From NCBI RefSeq assembly GCF_002211785.1, contig NZ_CP022132.1, forward strand, positions 1,116,001-1,180,000: a stretch of 64,000 nt of DNA. The letters are read 5' to 3'. The notes below the pieces were generated by a model, which was given only the letters and a program-made list of their open reading frames with translations, had not been told where the DNA came from and searched no databases. How positions within the stretch are numbered: the stretch's first letter is position 1; every line of letters begins with the position of its first letter. Shown one piece after another: positions 22,841 to 32,928 of this stretch. Position numbers and translations under genes: made by a program. The DNA comes from Francisella halioticida. Its GTDB lineage: Bacteria > Pseudomonadota > Gammaproteobacteria > Francisellales > Francisellaceae.

Positions 22841-23590
22841 CTATAGCTTAAAGTCTTCACCAAGATATACTTTTCTAACAGTTTCATCAGTTAGAACTTC
22901 TTCTGGAGTACCTGATGCCAACATATTTCCTGCATTTACAATATATGCACGTTCACAAATATCCAGTGTTTCACGTACATTATGATCAGTAATCAAAACA
23001 CCTATACCTCGGTCTTTAAGATGTCTTACAACTTCTTTAATCTCTATTACAGAAACTGGATCAACCCCAGCAAAAGGTTCATCTAGAAGAATAAATTTAG
23101 GATCCATTGCAAGTGCTCTGGCTATCTCAACTCTTCTTCTTTCACCACCAGATAAACTCATTCCTAAACTTTTACGAATATGTTGAATACTAAATTCATC
23201 TAAAAGTTCATTTAATTTTTCATCAATTTGATCTCTGCTTAAATCCTTACGTGTTTCTAAAATAGCAACAATGTTATCTTCAACACTCAATTTTCTAAAA
23301 ACAGATGCTTCTTGAGGTAAATATCCCAATCCTCTTCTTGCTCTTAAGTGAATAGGCATTTTTGTAACGTCTTCATTTCCCATACGGACTTTTCCACGAG
23401 TTGCTGCGACTAAGCCAACAATCATATAAAAAGATGTTGTTTTTCCAGCACCATTAGGACCTAACAATCCTACAATTTCTCCTGTTGAAACTTTCATAGA
23501 AACATTATTCACAACCCAGCGTGAACCATATTTTTTTCCTAATCTTTTTGCTTCTAATGTATATTTTTCCATTTTAAACCTATTATCCAA
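22841..23590 (-). CDS. lptB: LPS export ABC transporter ATPase LptB
   Basis: A 249-residue ATPase with Walker [11 protein letters not shown]-loop [16 protein letters not shown] signature LSGGERRR and Walker [14 protein letters not shown] followed by the H-loop TDHNVRE. The GYLPQEAS...FRKL stretch and DEPFAGVDP are typical of LptB. It powers extraction of LPS from the inner membrane by LptFG and passes it to the LptC-LptA bridge. It directly follows lptA, 15 bp apart, in the order kdsC-lptC-lptA-lptB. Confidence 0.97.
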   Translation of the reverse strand: MDNRFKMEKYTLEAKRLGKKYGSRWVVNNVSMKVSTGEIVGLLGPNGAGKTTSFYMIVGLVAATRGKVRMGNEDVTKMPIHLRARRGLGYLPQEASVFRKLSVEDNIVAILETRKDLSRDQIDEKLNELLDEFSIQHIRKSLGMSLSGGERRRVEIARALAMDPKFILLDEPFAGVDPVSVIEIKEVVRHLKDRGIGVLITDHNVRETLDICERAYIVNAGNMLASGTPEEVLTDETVRKVYLGEDFKL

Positions 23591-23605
23591 TTTTTCTCAA
23601 AACAA

Positions 23606-24439
23606 CTATCCAGTTAGCCCAATTACATGAGGTTTTTCAACATCTTTATGGTAGTCAGAAATTGGGGTTAACCCTGTATTGATTTTAGTTTGCTTTGATA
23701 TACCCTCTAACACAATTGTTGAACGTCTATTTCTACTTCCTGGAATAGACACTAAATCATGTTTAATATCATAGATGATTTTCTCACCACGATACTGATT
23801 ATCATTTTGTGTAACTTTTGCCTTTTTATCTAATTCTAAACTTTTATTTACTACATTATATATAATTTTCTTAGCAACTCCTGTAACAGGGCCTCTGGTG
23901 ATTCTTTTACTATCAATAAAATTTTGTGTAGGATTAGTTGGGAATGTATAGAACTGTGATCTATCCATTCCTTCAGACTCCATAGTTAACGTCTTAACTT
24001 TTTTATCTTTATTTAATTGCATAACAAGCCTTTGTCCAGAAATTAAATTACATTCTTTTTCACTATCACAAAGCTTTTTAGCTTCTTCATACCATTTCTT
24101 TTGCAACTGTTCAAAGGAATATTTTTTATCTCTTTCAAAGTAATCTATACCTTTTTTTAATATACGTGGCTTATGACATAAAATATGTTTATGATGAATC
24201 TGCATAACAAAGACATTATCATAGTAAATCAATCGCTTTTTATTTGCATCATATACAGCTCTATCTGAACAAATAGTTATGGGCCCATATTCCTTTAAAA
24301 CATTATTAGTTGAATTATTTTCTTTTTCATTTGCCGTCACATTATCCTCTTTCGTTGCAATACTAGAACTAATAGCAAATGAATTATTAAATAAAGAGCA
24401 TAAACTTAGAGCAGCTAGCATTAACTTAGCTTGACGCAT
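23606..24439 (-). CDS. lptA: LPS transport periplasmic protein LptA
   Basis: The 277-residue product has a Sec signal peptide (about 1-22, ending in FAISS) and OstA/LptA-type beta-jellyroll repeats. It also has segments such as VTGVAKKIIYNVVNKSLELDKKAKVTQND and YRGEKIIYDI that fit the family. It is longer than the usual 180 residues because of an inserted region (about 60-150) with four cysteines, for example CHKPRI and CDSEKECNL. It should bridge the periplasm and carry LPS from LptC to LptD. It overlaps lptC by 14 bp. Confidence 0.88.
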   Translation of the reverse strand: MRQAKLMLAALSLCSLFNNSFAISSSIATKEDNVTANEKENNSTNNVLKEYGPITICSDRAVYDANKKRLIYYDNVFVMQIHHKHILCHKPRILKKGIDYFERDKKYSFEQLQKKWYEEAKKLCDSEKECNLISGQRLVMQLNKDKKVKTLTMESEGMDRSQFYTFPTNPTQNFIDSKRITRGPVTGVAKKIIYNVVNKSLELDKKAKVTQNDNQYRGEKIIYDIKHDLVSIPGSRNRRSTIVLEGISKQTKINTGLTPISDYHKDVEKPHVIGLTG

Positions 24440-25073
24440 AGTAGCTCCTTACATCTTGGTTAAGATTAATGATTTTTGATTCAGCATTACCCTTGACTCC
24501 AACACCTGTTGTATTATTACCTGTCTTGGGATCATATATTCTAACAAAATTATTATTATAGAAATCTTTAGAATCGGTATTATAGTACATTTCTGAAGTT
24601 TTTATATATATCATATCTGGTGAGTATTTATCACTATTACCTGATGAAGTTTGCTTTTTTTCATCATTGGGATTTTTCTTTAAGAACATAATAGCATCTA
24701 CCCCATCATACAAATGTACCAAATTCTCATTTGTCTCTTTACTGGAGAAACCATGCTTTGACTTAATCTGCCAAGTTTTTTTACCAGTTTTTTTATCATA
24801 ACTTTTCTCAATGAGATCTGTCATCTTAACATCTTCATTAGTGTATTGCTCTAATTTCTTTGAAATAAAATTTGTTTTTAAATCTCCGTCTCTATCATAT
24901 TCATTATAATGAAAATTATAAGCAGTTAGCTCAACTTTACTTTTATCTTTATGCTTTAAATTAGGACTTATACCACCTTGAAGAGCTTTATAACTTATAT
25001 ACATTATTGATACAACAACTACAGCAATAGAAAAGGTATTAGCAAAAAGTGAATATTTAGTAAAAAATTTCAT
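24426..25073 (-). CDS. lptC: LPS export protein LptC
   Basis: A 215-residue protein with one N-terminal membrane segment (about 9-28) and a periplasmic LptC/DUF1239-type domain. Typical features include YNFHYNEYDRDGDLKTNFISKK near the start of the domain and a C-terminal TGVGVKGNAE segment. LptC takes LPS from LptB2FG and hands it to LptA. It sits between kdsC (6 bp gap) and lptA (14 bp overlap), the standard order, which strongly supports the call despite low sequence conservation in this family. Confidence 0.9.
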   Translation of the reverse strand: MKFFTKYSLFANTFSIAVVVVSIMYISYKALQGGISPNLKHKDKSKVELTAYNFHYNEYDRDGDLKTNFISKKLEQYTNEDVKMTDLIEKSYDKKTGKKTWQIKSKHGFSSKETNENLVHLYDGVDAIMFLKKNPNDEKKQTSSGNSDKYSPDMIYIKTSEMYYNTDSKDFYNNNFVRIYDPKTGNNTTGVGVKGNAESKIINLNQDVRSYYASS

Positions 25074-25079
25074 TATATC

Positions 25080-25619
25080 CTATTTTACCTCACCAAATTC
25101 AACAAAATCTCTAACTACTTTATCATGAAGCCCTAAATGTTTTATTAAATATTCACAAAATTCTCGAGTTGCTCCGTCACCACCATTATGATGACAAACA
25201 TAGTCAGCATAATCTTTCACTATACCAATAGAGTCTGCTGGTGCTGCTGAAACAGCCACTTTATTCATTAAAGCTATATCTGGCAGATCATCACCTATAT
25301 ACGCAATATTCTTATTTTCGAGGTTATATCTTTCTTTTAATACCTCATAAGCTCTAAGTTTATTTTTTTGACCTTGAAATATATCTTCAGAATCTAAGCC
25401 TAAGCTTGCTAACCTATCAGCAACAATCCTAGAACTTTTACCTGTTATTACAGCTATCTTTAGGCCAAGTTTTTGAAGCAAAACCAAACCTAAACCATCT
25501 TTAACATTAAAGTTTTTATATTCATTACCACTATTGGAAATAATTATTTTTCCATCAGTTAATACACCATCAATATCAAGTATTAGTAATTTAATATTTT
25601 TTGACTTATTTATTTTCAT
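25080..25619 (-). CDS. kdsC: KDO-8-phosphate phosphatase KdsC
   Basis: A 179-residue HAD-superfamily enzyme without a cap domain. Motif I is ILDIDGVLTDGKI, motif II the threonine in VITGKSS, and motif III/IV YIGDDLPDIALM. This is the C0-type tetrameric KdsC pattern. It dephosphorylates KDO-8-phosphate to KDO for lipopolysaccharide core. It heads the kdsC-lptC-lptA-lptB string. The usual kdsD gene is not directly upstream. The 250 bp before the next gene (ppa) show nothing recognisable. Confidence 0.95.
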   Translation of the reverse strand: MKINKSKNIKLLILDIDGVLTDGKIIISNSGNEYKNFNVKDGLGLVLLQKLGLKIAVITGKSSRIVADRLASLGLDSEDIFQGQKNKLRAYEVLKERYNLENKNIAYIGDDLPDIALMNKVAVSAAPADSIGIVKDYADYVCHHNGGDGATREFCEYLIKHLGLHDKVVRDFVEFGEVK

Positions 25620-25867
25620 TCATCTAACTTATATAAAATATCTATTCTCAGTAAAGATATTATCATAAATAAGAAAAAGACAAAAATAATAAAAGACAAA
25701 AGAGCTTGTTTACCTATATGCAAAATAACCCCTACTGAACTGCTATTATTTAAGAGCTTTAAAAAAAATATTAAGTTGACAGTATTAGATTAGGTTTAAT
25801 ATTATACAAACTTATAATCAATTAAAGTCTAGAAATGCTTAATAAAGTATAGATTTGTTTTAGATGT

Positions 25868-26389
25868 TTATTTGTAGTTTTTGACAGATTTTTCAATTTC
25901 TTTTTTAGCGAAGTCAGCATTATCCCAACCATCAACTTCAACCCATTTACCAGAATCAAGATCTTTATAATGAGTAAAGAAATGTTCAACCTTACGTTTT
26001 AATGTTTCTGGTATATCGTTAATATCGTTAATATGATCATATTCTTTAGTTAGTTTATGATTTGGTACTGCAATAATCTTAGCATCAACACCACCATCAT
26101 CTTCCATCTTAAAAACACCAACGGCTCTACAGTTTATAACACAACCAGTAACCAAAGGATATGGAGCAATAACTAGCACATCAATTGGATCACCATCGTC
26201 ATAAATAGTATTTGGTATAAAACCATAATTACAAGGATATCTCATTGCAGATGACATAAACCTATCTACCACAATCATATTACTATCTTTGCAAAACTCG
26301 TATTTAATTGGATCACTATCTTGAGGTATTTCAATAACAACATTAAAATCATTTGGAATATCTTTTCCACAAGGTATATTTTTTAGCAT
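25868..26389 (-). CDS. ppa: Inorganic pyrophosphatase (family I)
   Basis: The 173-residue length is usual for bacterial family I enzymes. The signature DDGDPIDVLV contains the Mg2+-binding aspartates, and KYEF, RFMSSAMRYPCNYGFIP and the distal HFFTHYKDLDSGKWV segment are all in place. It hydrolyses pyrophosphate released by biosynthesis. The gene stands alone, divergent from dacA, with about 160 bp between starts that should hold both promoters. Confidence 0.98.
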   Translation of the reverse strand: MLKNIPCGKDIPNDFNVVIEIPQDSDPIKYEFCKDSNMIVVDRFMSSAMRYPCNYGFIPNTIYDDGDPIDVLVIAPYPLVTGCVINCRAVGVFKMEDDGGVDAKIIAVPNHKLTKEYDHINDINDIPETLKRKVEHFFTHYKDLDSGKWVEVDGWDNADFAKKEIEKSVKNYK

Positions 26390-26548
26390 AGTAATTTCTC
26401 CTTTATTTTTGCTAAATTATAAACACCTGATACACTATGTGAGAGTCTAACATAAAAACCTTTGTATTTATATTATATAAATATTAAAATAGCCGAATAA
26501 ATACTTAAGAAAATACATACGCTTTAATAAATTTTAAAGAGGGAAAAT

Positions 26549-27883
26549 ATGAATTTAAAGAAAATAATTTTACTAACAGCTACCTTAACTACAAGCATTG
26601 CTATCGCAGCCCCTAATATATCTGCAAGCTCTGATCCTTACTTTAATGGCGGTAATGGTATTAAACAAAAAGACATTATTGTAAAACCTGTACAAATTCA
26701 ATTAGATGCTCCTGAATGGGTAGCAATGAACTATCGTACTGGAGATATAGTTAGTCAAAAAAACATGGATGTTAGAAGAGAACCTGCAAGTCTAACTAAA
26801 ATGATGACATCATATATTGTTGCTAGTGAAATTAAGGCTGGTAATCTAACTTGGAATACAAAAGTTTCAATCAGTCAAGATGCAGCTAGTACAGGTGGTT
26901 CAAAAATGTACGTTCGTGCTGGAGCACGAGTTTCTATGAGAAACTTAGTAAGGGGTATGGATGTAGTATCTGGAAATGATGCTACTATAGCTCTTGCTGA
27001 GTATATTGGTGGAACAAAAGAAGCTTTTACAAACTTAATGAACCAAACAGCTAAAGCTATTGGTATGAACAATACTCATTTTGCAAATCCAGATGGTTTG
27101 CCTGGAGGTACTCAGTACACAACTGCTCATGACATGGCTTTATTAGCAAGGTCTTATATATATAACTTCCCTGAGGCATATAAAATATATGATGAAAGAG
27201 GTCTAGTTTGGAATGCAACAAAACAAGATTCTGTTAGTATTGCAGAGCGTAAGCAATGTTTACCTAAATTTGATCGATCAAATGGAGAAGTTATACAAAG
27301 TTACACTATAAAAGGTTTAGATGACTCTGCTAAGGATAAATGTAGTAAACTATTCCCTAAACGTAATAACTTTGTATTACAAAATAATAGAAATAAACTT
27401 CTATTTACATTTGATGGTGCTGACGGTATGAAAACAGGCCATACTGCAGCAGCAGGATATTGTTTAGTTTCTTCAGCAAAATTAAACGGTGAAAGATTTA
27501 TTTCTGTAGTACTTGGTACGAGTAGTTCAGCTAAGAGAGTTTCTGAATCAGCTAAATTATTAAGATATTCTTTGACAAAATATCAGAACATATTACTATA
27601 CAAAGCGAATTCCCCCGTAACAATTAGTGCAAATAATATTACTAATGCAAAAACAGGTCAGAAAATAACTGTTTCATCTAACCAGAATATTTATAAAACT
27701 GTCGCTAAAACATATATCCCTCATCTTAAACAAGGTGTTGAATTTAATTCAGGCATTAAAGCACCTATAACTAAAGGTCAAGCTGTAGGTAGCCTTGTTA
27801 TTACAGTTGGCAACTTAAAAGAGAAAATAGCAAGTGTTCCAGTAGTAGCACAAAATGATGTCTCTCAAAAAGGCTGGTGGTAA
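26549..27883 (+). CDS. dacA: D-alanyl-D-alanine carboxypeptidase (PBP5/6 type)
   Basis: A 444-residue secreted serine carboxypeptidase with a signal peptide (about 1-20, ending IAIA). Active-site motifs are S81-x-x-K84 (ASLTK), SGN at 141-143 and KTG at 295-297, followed by a C-terminal PBP5 beta domain. It trims D-Ala from peptidoglycan stem peptides in the periplasm. Compared with common PBP5, a stretch of about 40 residues (about 228-270, with Cys237 and Cys265 that could pair) is inserted before the KTG strand. It begins the dacA-ybeD-lipB cluster. The start has a clear GAGGG ribosome-binding site. Confidence 0.95.
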   Translation: MNLKKIILLTATLTTSIAIAAPNISASSDPYFNGGNGIKQKDIIVKPVQIQLDAPEWVAMNYRTGDIVSQKNMDVRREPASLTKMMTSYIVASEIKAGNLTWNTKVSISQDAASTGGSKMYVRAGARVSMRNLVRGMDVVSGNDATIALAEYIGGTKEAFTNLMNQTAKAIGMNNTHFANPDGLPGGTQYTTAHDMALLARSYIYNFPEAYKIYDERGLVWNATKQDSVSIAERKQCLPKFDRSNGEVIQSYTIKGLDDSAKDKCSKLFPKRNNFVLQNNRNKLLFTFDGADGMKTGHTAAAGYCLVSSAKLNGERFISVVLGTSSSAKRVSESAKLLRYSLTKYQNILLYKANSPVTISANNITNAKTGQKITVSSNQNIYKTVAKTYIPHLKQGVEFNSGIKAPITKGQAVGSLVITVGNLKEKIASVPVVAQNDVSQKGWW

Positions 27884-27901
27884 AATAATTAAGGAATGAC
27901 A

Positions 27902-28177
27902 ATGTCTGATAATGAAAATAAAAAAACTTTTTTTGAATTTCCTTGCCAGTTTCCTATAAAAGTAATGGCAAACCCTCAAAAAGAAACTGTTAAGTTTATT
28001 TTAAATGTATTTGAAAAATATGTTCCTAATCATAGCGAAATAAATTTCAACACTAAAGAAAGTAAAACTGGTAAATACATATCTATAACTGCTATTTTTA
28101 CAGCTGATAGTAAAGAACAATTAGATAATATATACAAAGAAATTTCTGGACACCCAGAAGTGCATATGGTTCTATAG
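27902..28177 (+). CDS. ybeD: DUF493/YbeD-family protein
   Basis: A 91-residue protein of the YbeD family, with FPCQFPIKVMA near the N-terminus and a C-terminal HPEVHMVL, as in E. coli YbeD. The family has an ACT-like ferredoxin fold and no firmly known role. I chose ATG 27902, which has AAGGA six to seven bases upstream, over the ATG at 27896, which overlaps that site. Position between dacA and lipB is the same as in enterobacteria. Confidence 0.92.
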   Translation: MSDNENKKTFFEFPCQFPIKVMANPQKETVKFILNVFEKYVPNHSEINFNTKESKTGKYISITAIFTADSKEQLDNIYKEISGHPEVHMVL

Positions 28178-28210
28178 AGTTTCATCAATCACAAGCGATA
28201 AATACCGATC

Positions 28211-28813
28211 ATGCAAGTTCAACAAAAAAACTTAGGCTTACAAGAGTACTCAAAAGTATTTAAGGATATGATTGAGTTCACAGCAAATCGTACTGAAAAT
28301 GTAAATGATGAGATATGGCTTGTTGAACATCCAGCTGTGTTTACTCAAGGTAAACATGGGAAATCTGAGCATATTATAAATTCACATAATATCCCAATAG
28401 TTGAAACTGATCGAGGTGGTCAAGTTACTTACCATGGCCCAGGCCAAGCAGTTATATATTTTTTACTTGATGTAAAAAGAAATAAATTAGGTGCTAAAAA
28501 ACTTATTTCTATAATTGAACAATCTTGCTTAAACATGCTGAAGAATCATTATAATATAAATGCTTATACTATAGAAAATGCACATGGTATATATATTGAT
28601 AATAAAAAAATAGCTTCTTTAGGGCTTAGGATCAAACAAGGCAAAACATATCATGGTATAGCCATAAATACAGATATGGATCTCACACCTTTTAGCTATA
28701 TAAATCCCTGTGGCTATAGTGGTTTAAAAATGTGTCAAATTAGTAATTTCAAAGATACTAATGTTACAAAAGTTCAAAAACAATATGTAGAAGAATTTAT
28801 TAAATTAGTCTAA
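28211..28813 (+). CDS. lipB: Octanoyl-[ACP]:protein N-octanoyltransferase LipB
   Basis: A 200-residue member of the LipB family. The diagnostic [17 protein letters not shown] is present, then KIASLGLRI with the conserved catalytic lysine region, and [10 protein letters not shown] with the catalytic cysteine that carries the octanoyl thioester. LipB moves octanoate from ACP onto E2 and H proteins, the first step of lipoylation. No lipA is seen downstream in this window; the next gene is convergent. Confidence 0.97.
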   Translation: MQVQQKNLGLQEYSKVFKDMIEFTANRTENVNDEIWLVEHPAVFTQGKHGKSEHIINSHNIPIVETDRGGQVTYHGPGQAVIYFLLDVKRNKLGAKKLISIIEQSCLNMLKNHYNINAYTIENAHGIYIDNKKIASLGLRIKQGKTYHGIAINTDMDLTPFSYINPCGYSGLKMCQISNFKDTNVTKVQKQYVEEFIKLV

Positions 28814-28818
28814 TAATA

Positions 28819-29205
28819 TTAAGAATATTTTTTCTGTAGTTCATTTTTAACTCTTAATAAAAGCTCTTTAGATTTTACTCTGTTTCCAAAAATATCGTAT
28901 TTAATTTCTAATGTTGCTGCATGTTTTGTAATTTCATAAATATTAATGCTAAAAGTTACTTTATATTTTTTAGAATTTACTTTTCCTTCTATAACAGTTC
29001 TATCATCTGTAATTATATTTTTAGTCAGTATGATATTTTTATTATTCCTAAATAAATCTAGTACTACATAACTAACTTCTTCAACAGAATAATCAAAATT
29101 TTCAGAATACTCTGCTTCTTGCTCAACAGCATATGCTGTTAGAATACAACTACTTAGAGTCAATATGTATGGAATCAATAAAACCATAAGTAATATTTTT
29201 TTCAT
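28819..29205 (-). CDS. DUF3568-like lipoprotein
   Basis: The 128-residue product has a signal peptide ending in the lipobox LSSC (Cys20), so it is likely lipidated. The mature part (YSVEEVSYVVLDLFRNN, then TKHAATLEIKYDIFGNRVKSKELLLRVKNEL) follows the DUF3568 pattern, a small family in Francisella and other intracellular gammaproteobacteria. The pattern is a strand-rich domain ending in a helix after a D-x-x-x-S segment. The function is unknown. It is convergent with lipB and stands alone. Confidence 0.75.
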   Translation of the reverse strand: MKKILLMVLLIPYILTLSSCILTAYAVEQEAEYSENFDYSVEEVSYVVLDLFRNNKNIILTKNIITDDRTVIEGKVNSKKYKVTFSINIYEITKHAATLEIKYDIFGNRVKSKELLLRVKNELQKKYS

Positions 29206-29328
29206 TTGATTTTAAGATATAAATAAAATTTCATTAATTTATCATAAAAATTTAAGTAAATCTATATTTATGAAACTATATTCTCAACAAAACAAATGTA
29301 TATTATTATTTAATAATTGATAAATAAA

Positions 29329-31062
29329 TTACAAGAAAGTTTTTAAGAAAGCAGATCTAGATGGATGCTTAAGTTTTCTAAGAGCTTTTGCCTCAATTTG
29401 TCGAATACGTTCTCTTGTCACATTAAATTGCTTACCAACTTCTTCTAATGTATGGTCTGTATTCATGCCAATACCAAAGCGCATCATAAGAACCTTAGCC
29501 TCTCTTTCCGTCAATCCAGTATCAATAAGCTCCTTAATAGCTTCTCTTAAGTTTTCTATATTAGCTGCTTCTATAGGAGAATAATTATTTTTATCTTCAA
29601 TAAAATCTCCTACAGTTGAGTCTTCATCATCACCAATCGGACTTTCCATAGAAATTGGAGTGTGAGATATGTTAAGAATTTTCTTAAGCTTATCTTTCGT
29701 CATGTTAGGAGTATATTCAATAATCTCCTCTTCAGTAGCTTCACGCCCTTTCTCTTGTAAGATTTGACGTTTAATTCTATTAACCTTGTTAATTGTTTCA
29801 ATCATATGCACAGGAACACGTATAGTTCTTGCTTGATCTGCAATCGAACGAGTAATAGCTTGACGAATCCACCATGTAGCATATGTAGAAAACTTGAAAC
29901 CTTTACGATAATCAAATTTATCTACTGCTTTCATTAGGCCAATATTACCTTCTTGAATAATATCTAAGAAGTGTAACCCTCTATTTGTATATTTTTTTGC
30001 CTCAGAAACAACTAGTCTTAAGTTTGCTTCAATCATTTCTTTTTTAGCCTGGGTAATTTTTGCTTCGCTTTTTGAAATTTCAATATTAACATTTTTAAGC
30101 TCAACAATATCCATCATCATTAAGTTTTGAAACTGATTAATTTGTTTAGTAAGATTTGTTACTTCGCGAACAATATTATCTGTAAATTTGTACTTTTCTG
30201 TTAAGGGCTTAAGCCATTCAGTAGAACCAATCTTATAAGCCTTTAAAAACTCTGGCCTTGGAGTTTTTGCTCTATCGACACATAATCTTAATACTTTTCT
30301 TTCAAACTCTTTAACTCGAGCATATGGAAGTCGAATATAGTCAACCAATTTTTGTAAATGAGAAGTTGAAAGTCTTAAGCATTCAAATTCTTTAACAATT
30401 TTATTATAAAGCTTCTTTGTGGGCTTTTCTTGATATTCTTCAAACGTTTTCTCAAGATTAGTGAAAAATTCATAAGCTCTTTGTGTATCTATTTTTTCAT
30501 CATGATCATCTTCGGCAACCTTCTCTTCAGTTGCCTGCTCATCACTAAAGCCAGCCATGATTTCATTAAACCGAATATATTTAGCGGCAGATGCTTCCTC
30601 TATATCTTGAGAAGACATGTAGTCTAAAGCTTTTTCTTCCAGCTCACGGAATCTTTCAATATATGTTTTAGTAACTATAGGATAGCTTAAAATTGTACTA
30701 AAAACCTCTGTAGTACCCTCTTCTATTCTAATAGCAATATCCGTTTCTCCTCTTTTATCTAAAAGATCAACTATTCCCATTTCTCGCATATACATACGAA
30801 TAGGATCTGAAGTTTTACCTCTTAAATCATCAAGATTTGCTTCACTAACTTTTCTTTCATCTTCTTCTTCTATCTCGGGAGTCCTGTCATAGACATCAAT
30901 ACCTGCATCAACAAGTATCGCTTCTATTTCTTCATATTTTTTTGGATCCTCAGAAACATCTCCTGGCAAAGCATCTAATATATCAGCCCTGGTCAAGTAA
31001 CCTCTTTCTTTACTATCTATTATTAAATCTTTAAGATCTGAGAGTAAATCTTCTTTTGTCAT
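29329..31062 (-). CDS. rpoD: RNA polymerase primary sigma factor RpoD
   Basis: The 577-residue sigma-70 has region 1.1 ([15 protein letters not shown]), region 1.2 [11 protein letters not shown], region 2 with [15 protein letters not shown] (-10 recognition) and region 4 with [17 protein letters not shown] (-35 recognition). The non-conserved region between 1.2 and 2.1 is present but shorter than in E. coli. It directs RNA polymerase to housekeeping promoters. It closes the rpsU-yqeY-dnaG-rpoD operon, 27 bp after dnaG. Confidence 0.98.
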   Translation of the reverse strand: MTKEDLLSDLKDLIIDSKERGYLTRADILDALPGDVSEDPKKYEEIEAILVDAGIDVYDRTPEIEEEDERKVSEANLDDLRGKTSDPIRMYMREMGIVDLLDKRGETDIAIRIEEGTTEVFSTILSYPIVTKTYIERFRELEEKALDYMSSQDIEEASAAKYIRFNEIMAGFSDEQATEEKVAEDDHDEKIDTQRAYEFFTNLEKTFEEYQEKPTKKLYNKIVKEFECLRLSTSHLQKLVDYIRLPYARVKEFERKVLRLCVDRAKTPRPEFLKAYKIGSTEWLKPLTEKYKFTDNIVREVTNLTKQINQFQNLMMMDIVELKNVNIEISKSEAKITQAKKEMIEANLRLVVSEAKKYTNRGLHFLDIIQEGNIGLMKAVDKFDYRKGFKFSTYATWWIRQAITRSIADQARTIRVPVHMIETINKVNRIKRQILQEKGREATEEEIIEYTPNMTKDKLKKILNISHTPISMESPIGDDEDSTVGDFIEDKNNYSPIEAANIENLREAIKELIDTGLTEREAKVLMMRFGIGMNTDHTLEEVGKQFNVTRERIRQIEAKALRKLKHPSRSAFLKTFL

Positions 31063-31089
31063 CTAATACTCCAATAGAGTTTTATTTTT

Positions 31090-32907
31090 TTATTTGCTAC
31101 TTAATTTTGCAATCAAATATTTACGTTCCATCTCCTGGACGTCTGTTCTAAAAGGTAAAGAGCCTAAATGTTTAAGTTGTTCTTTTACACTATAGCCTTC
31201 AATCCTTTTTAAATCTTTTAAGATCTGAAAGTGATAATTTTCACTATCAGATTTTTTTCTAGCATTCTTTATACCATAACTTAATAATTCAAAGAAGTAC
31301 TCTCTATAGTCAGGATAATCCTCTGCCAATAACTGTATAAGTATAACAGTTTCAATTTCATTAGATGAGTCTTCTTTTAGAATTTTCAAGCTTTTTGTTA
31401 AAAAATCTAAACTTTTTGTTGCTGAAAAAATTTCAAAATCATATTTATTTTGTAATATACTAAAATCTGAAATATTTACAAATAATTCAGACAATAACTC
31501 TTCTTCCAAAACTAAGTTTTTTGAAAGTCTTTTTTGCTTAGTAGTACTAAAATTAGTTTTTTGTAAAGCATCATAATTATTATGTTTACGGATTTTCAAC
31601 AACTTTTTGATCTGCTCAGTTTTTATACCTATTCTTTCAGCAATAGTTGCTATGATGCTTTCAGAATAAATATTATCATCGACATCAGATAAAAAATTCT
31701 TTAAATTTTCTATAACTTCAGCTTTAGATTCAGCTCTACTAAGATCTTTATTATTCACAAAACTCTTTATTAGAAATTCTGAAACTGGTAAGGCATTTTC
31801 TAAAGCATCATTAAACTTTTCTAAACCATAAATTTTAATAAAATCATCTGGATCTTTATCATCAAATAAGGTCAATATTTTTAATTTTTTATTTCCATCT
31901 AACAGAGGTAAGACTATTTTTATAGTTCTAATAGCAGCTTTTTGCCCTGCTAAATCACCATCAAAACATAAAACCACAGAATTTATTTCTCGAAACAGAA
32001 TTTTTGCGTGATTTTGTGAAAAGGCTGTCCCCAATGTAGCAACAGCATTATGAAAGCCATGTTGTGCAAGACCAACTACATCCATATACCCTTCAACAAC
32101 AACCAAGCTTTGTATTAAATTCTCTAATTTTTGTTTTTTGTACTCTCGATACTCATATAAACCATATAATGTATTATTTTTATGGAAAACTAGTGTTTCT
32201 GGAGAGTTTATATATTTAACACCATCATTATCATCTATAACCCGCCCCCCATAAGCAATTACATTGCCTTGAATATTACGAATAGGAAACATAATTCTAC
32301 CTCTGAAACGATCGTAGACATTACCTTTATCATTTTTTATTGCTAAGCCAGTACTTATTAAAACTTCTTCTGTTGTTTTAGCAGATCTAGCAAGCTGTGT
32401 GATATTATTCCATCCCTCAGATGAATACCCTATGCCAAAAGATTTAGCTAAATTACTGTCTATTCCTCTTTTTTTAAGATAATTTATTGCTTTATCCTTG
32501 GATTCTGAGTTTCCCAGATTCCACCGATAATACTTTTGTGCAACCTCTAAAAAACTAATACATTTATTATATAGCTGCTCTTTTTGTAAATCTTCTTGGG
32601 AATAATTTTCATACTCTACTGGCTTTCCAACTATTTCAGCTAGATTTTTTACAGCATCAATAAATTCTAGATTATTAATTTTCTTAACAAATGTAAGAGC
32701 ATCTCCAGACTCTTGACAACCAAAACAATGAAAAAAATTTTTACTTGGAGTTACAAAAAACGAAGGAGTCTTTTCATTATGAAAAGGACAACATCCTTTA
32801 TAGTTTTTGCCTGATTTTTTTAAATTAACATATCTTGAGACGACATCTACTATATCAGCACTGGAAACAAGCTCTTTTATAAAATTATTTGAGACTTTCT
32901 TTGCCAT
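31090..32907 (-). CDS. dnaG: DNA primase DnaG
   Basis: A 605-residue primase. The N-terminal CHC2 zinc domain has CPFHNEKTPSF and FHCFGCQESGD. The RNA polymerase core has the TOPRIM fold with VVEGYMDVVGL and the acidic FDGDLAGQKAA. A C-terminal helical domain would bind DnaB. DnaG makes RNA primers for Okazaki fragments. The operon order rpsU-(yqeY)-dnaG-rpoD is the classic macromolecular synthesis operon. Confidence 0.97.
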   Translation of the reverse strand: MAKKVSNNFIKELVSSADIVDVVSRYVNLKKSGKNYKGCCPFHNEKTPSFFVTPSKNFFHCFGCQESGDALTFVKKINNLEFIDAVKNLAEIVGKPVEYENYSQEDLQKEQLYNKCISFLEVAQKYYRWNLGNSESKDKAINYLKKRGIDSNLAKSFGIGYSSEGWNNITQLARSAKTTEEVLISTGLAIKNDKGNVYDRFRGRIMFPIRNIQGNVIAYGGRVIDDNDGVKYINSPETLVFHKNNTLYGLYEYREYKKQKLENLIQSLVVVEGYMDVVGLAQHGFHNAVATLGTAFSQNHAKILFREINSVVLCFDGDLAGQKAAIRTIKIVLPLLDGNKKLKILTLFDDKDPDDFIKIYGLEKFNDALENALPVSEFLIKSFVNNKDLSRAESKAEVIENLKNFLSDVDDNIYSESIIATIAERIGIKTEQIKKLLKIRKHNNYDALQKTNFSTTKQKRLSKNLVLEEELLSELFVNISDFSILQNKYDFEIFSATKSLDFLTKSLKILKEDSSNEIETVILIQLLAEDYPDYREYFFELLSYGIKNARKKSDSENYHFQILKDLKRIEGYSVKEQLKHLGSLPFRTDVQEMERKYLIAKLSSK

Positions 32908-32928
32908 ATTGATGTCAAAATTACAATT

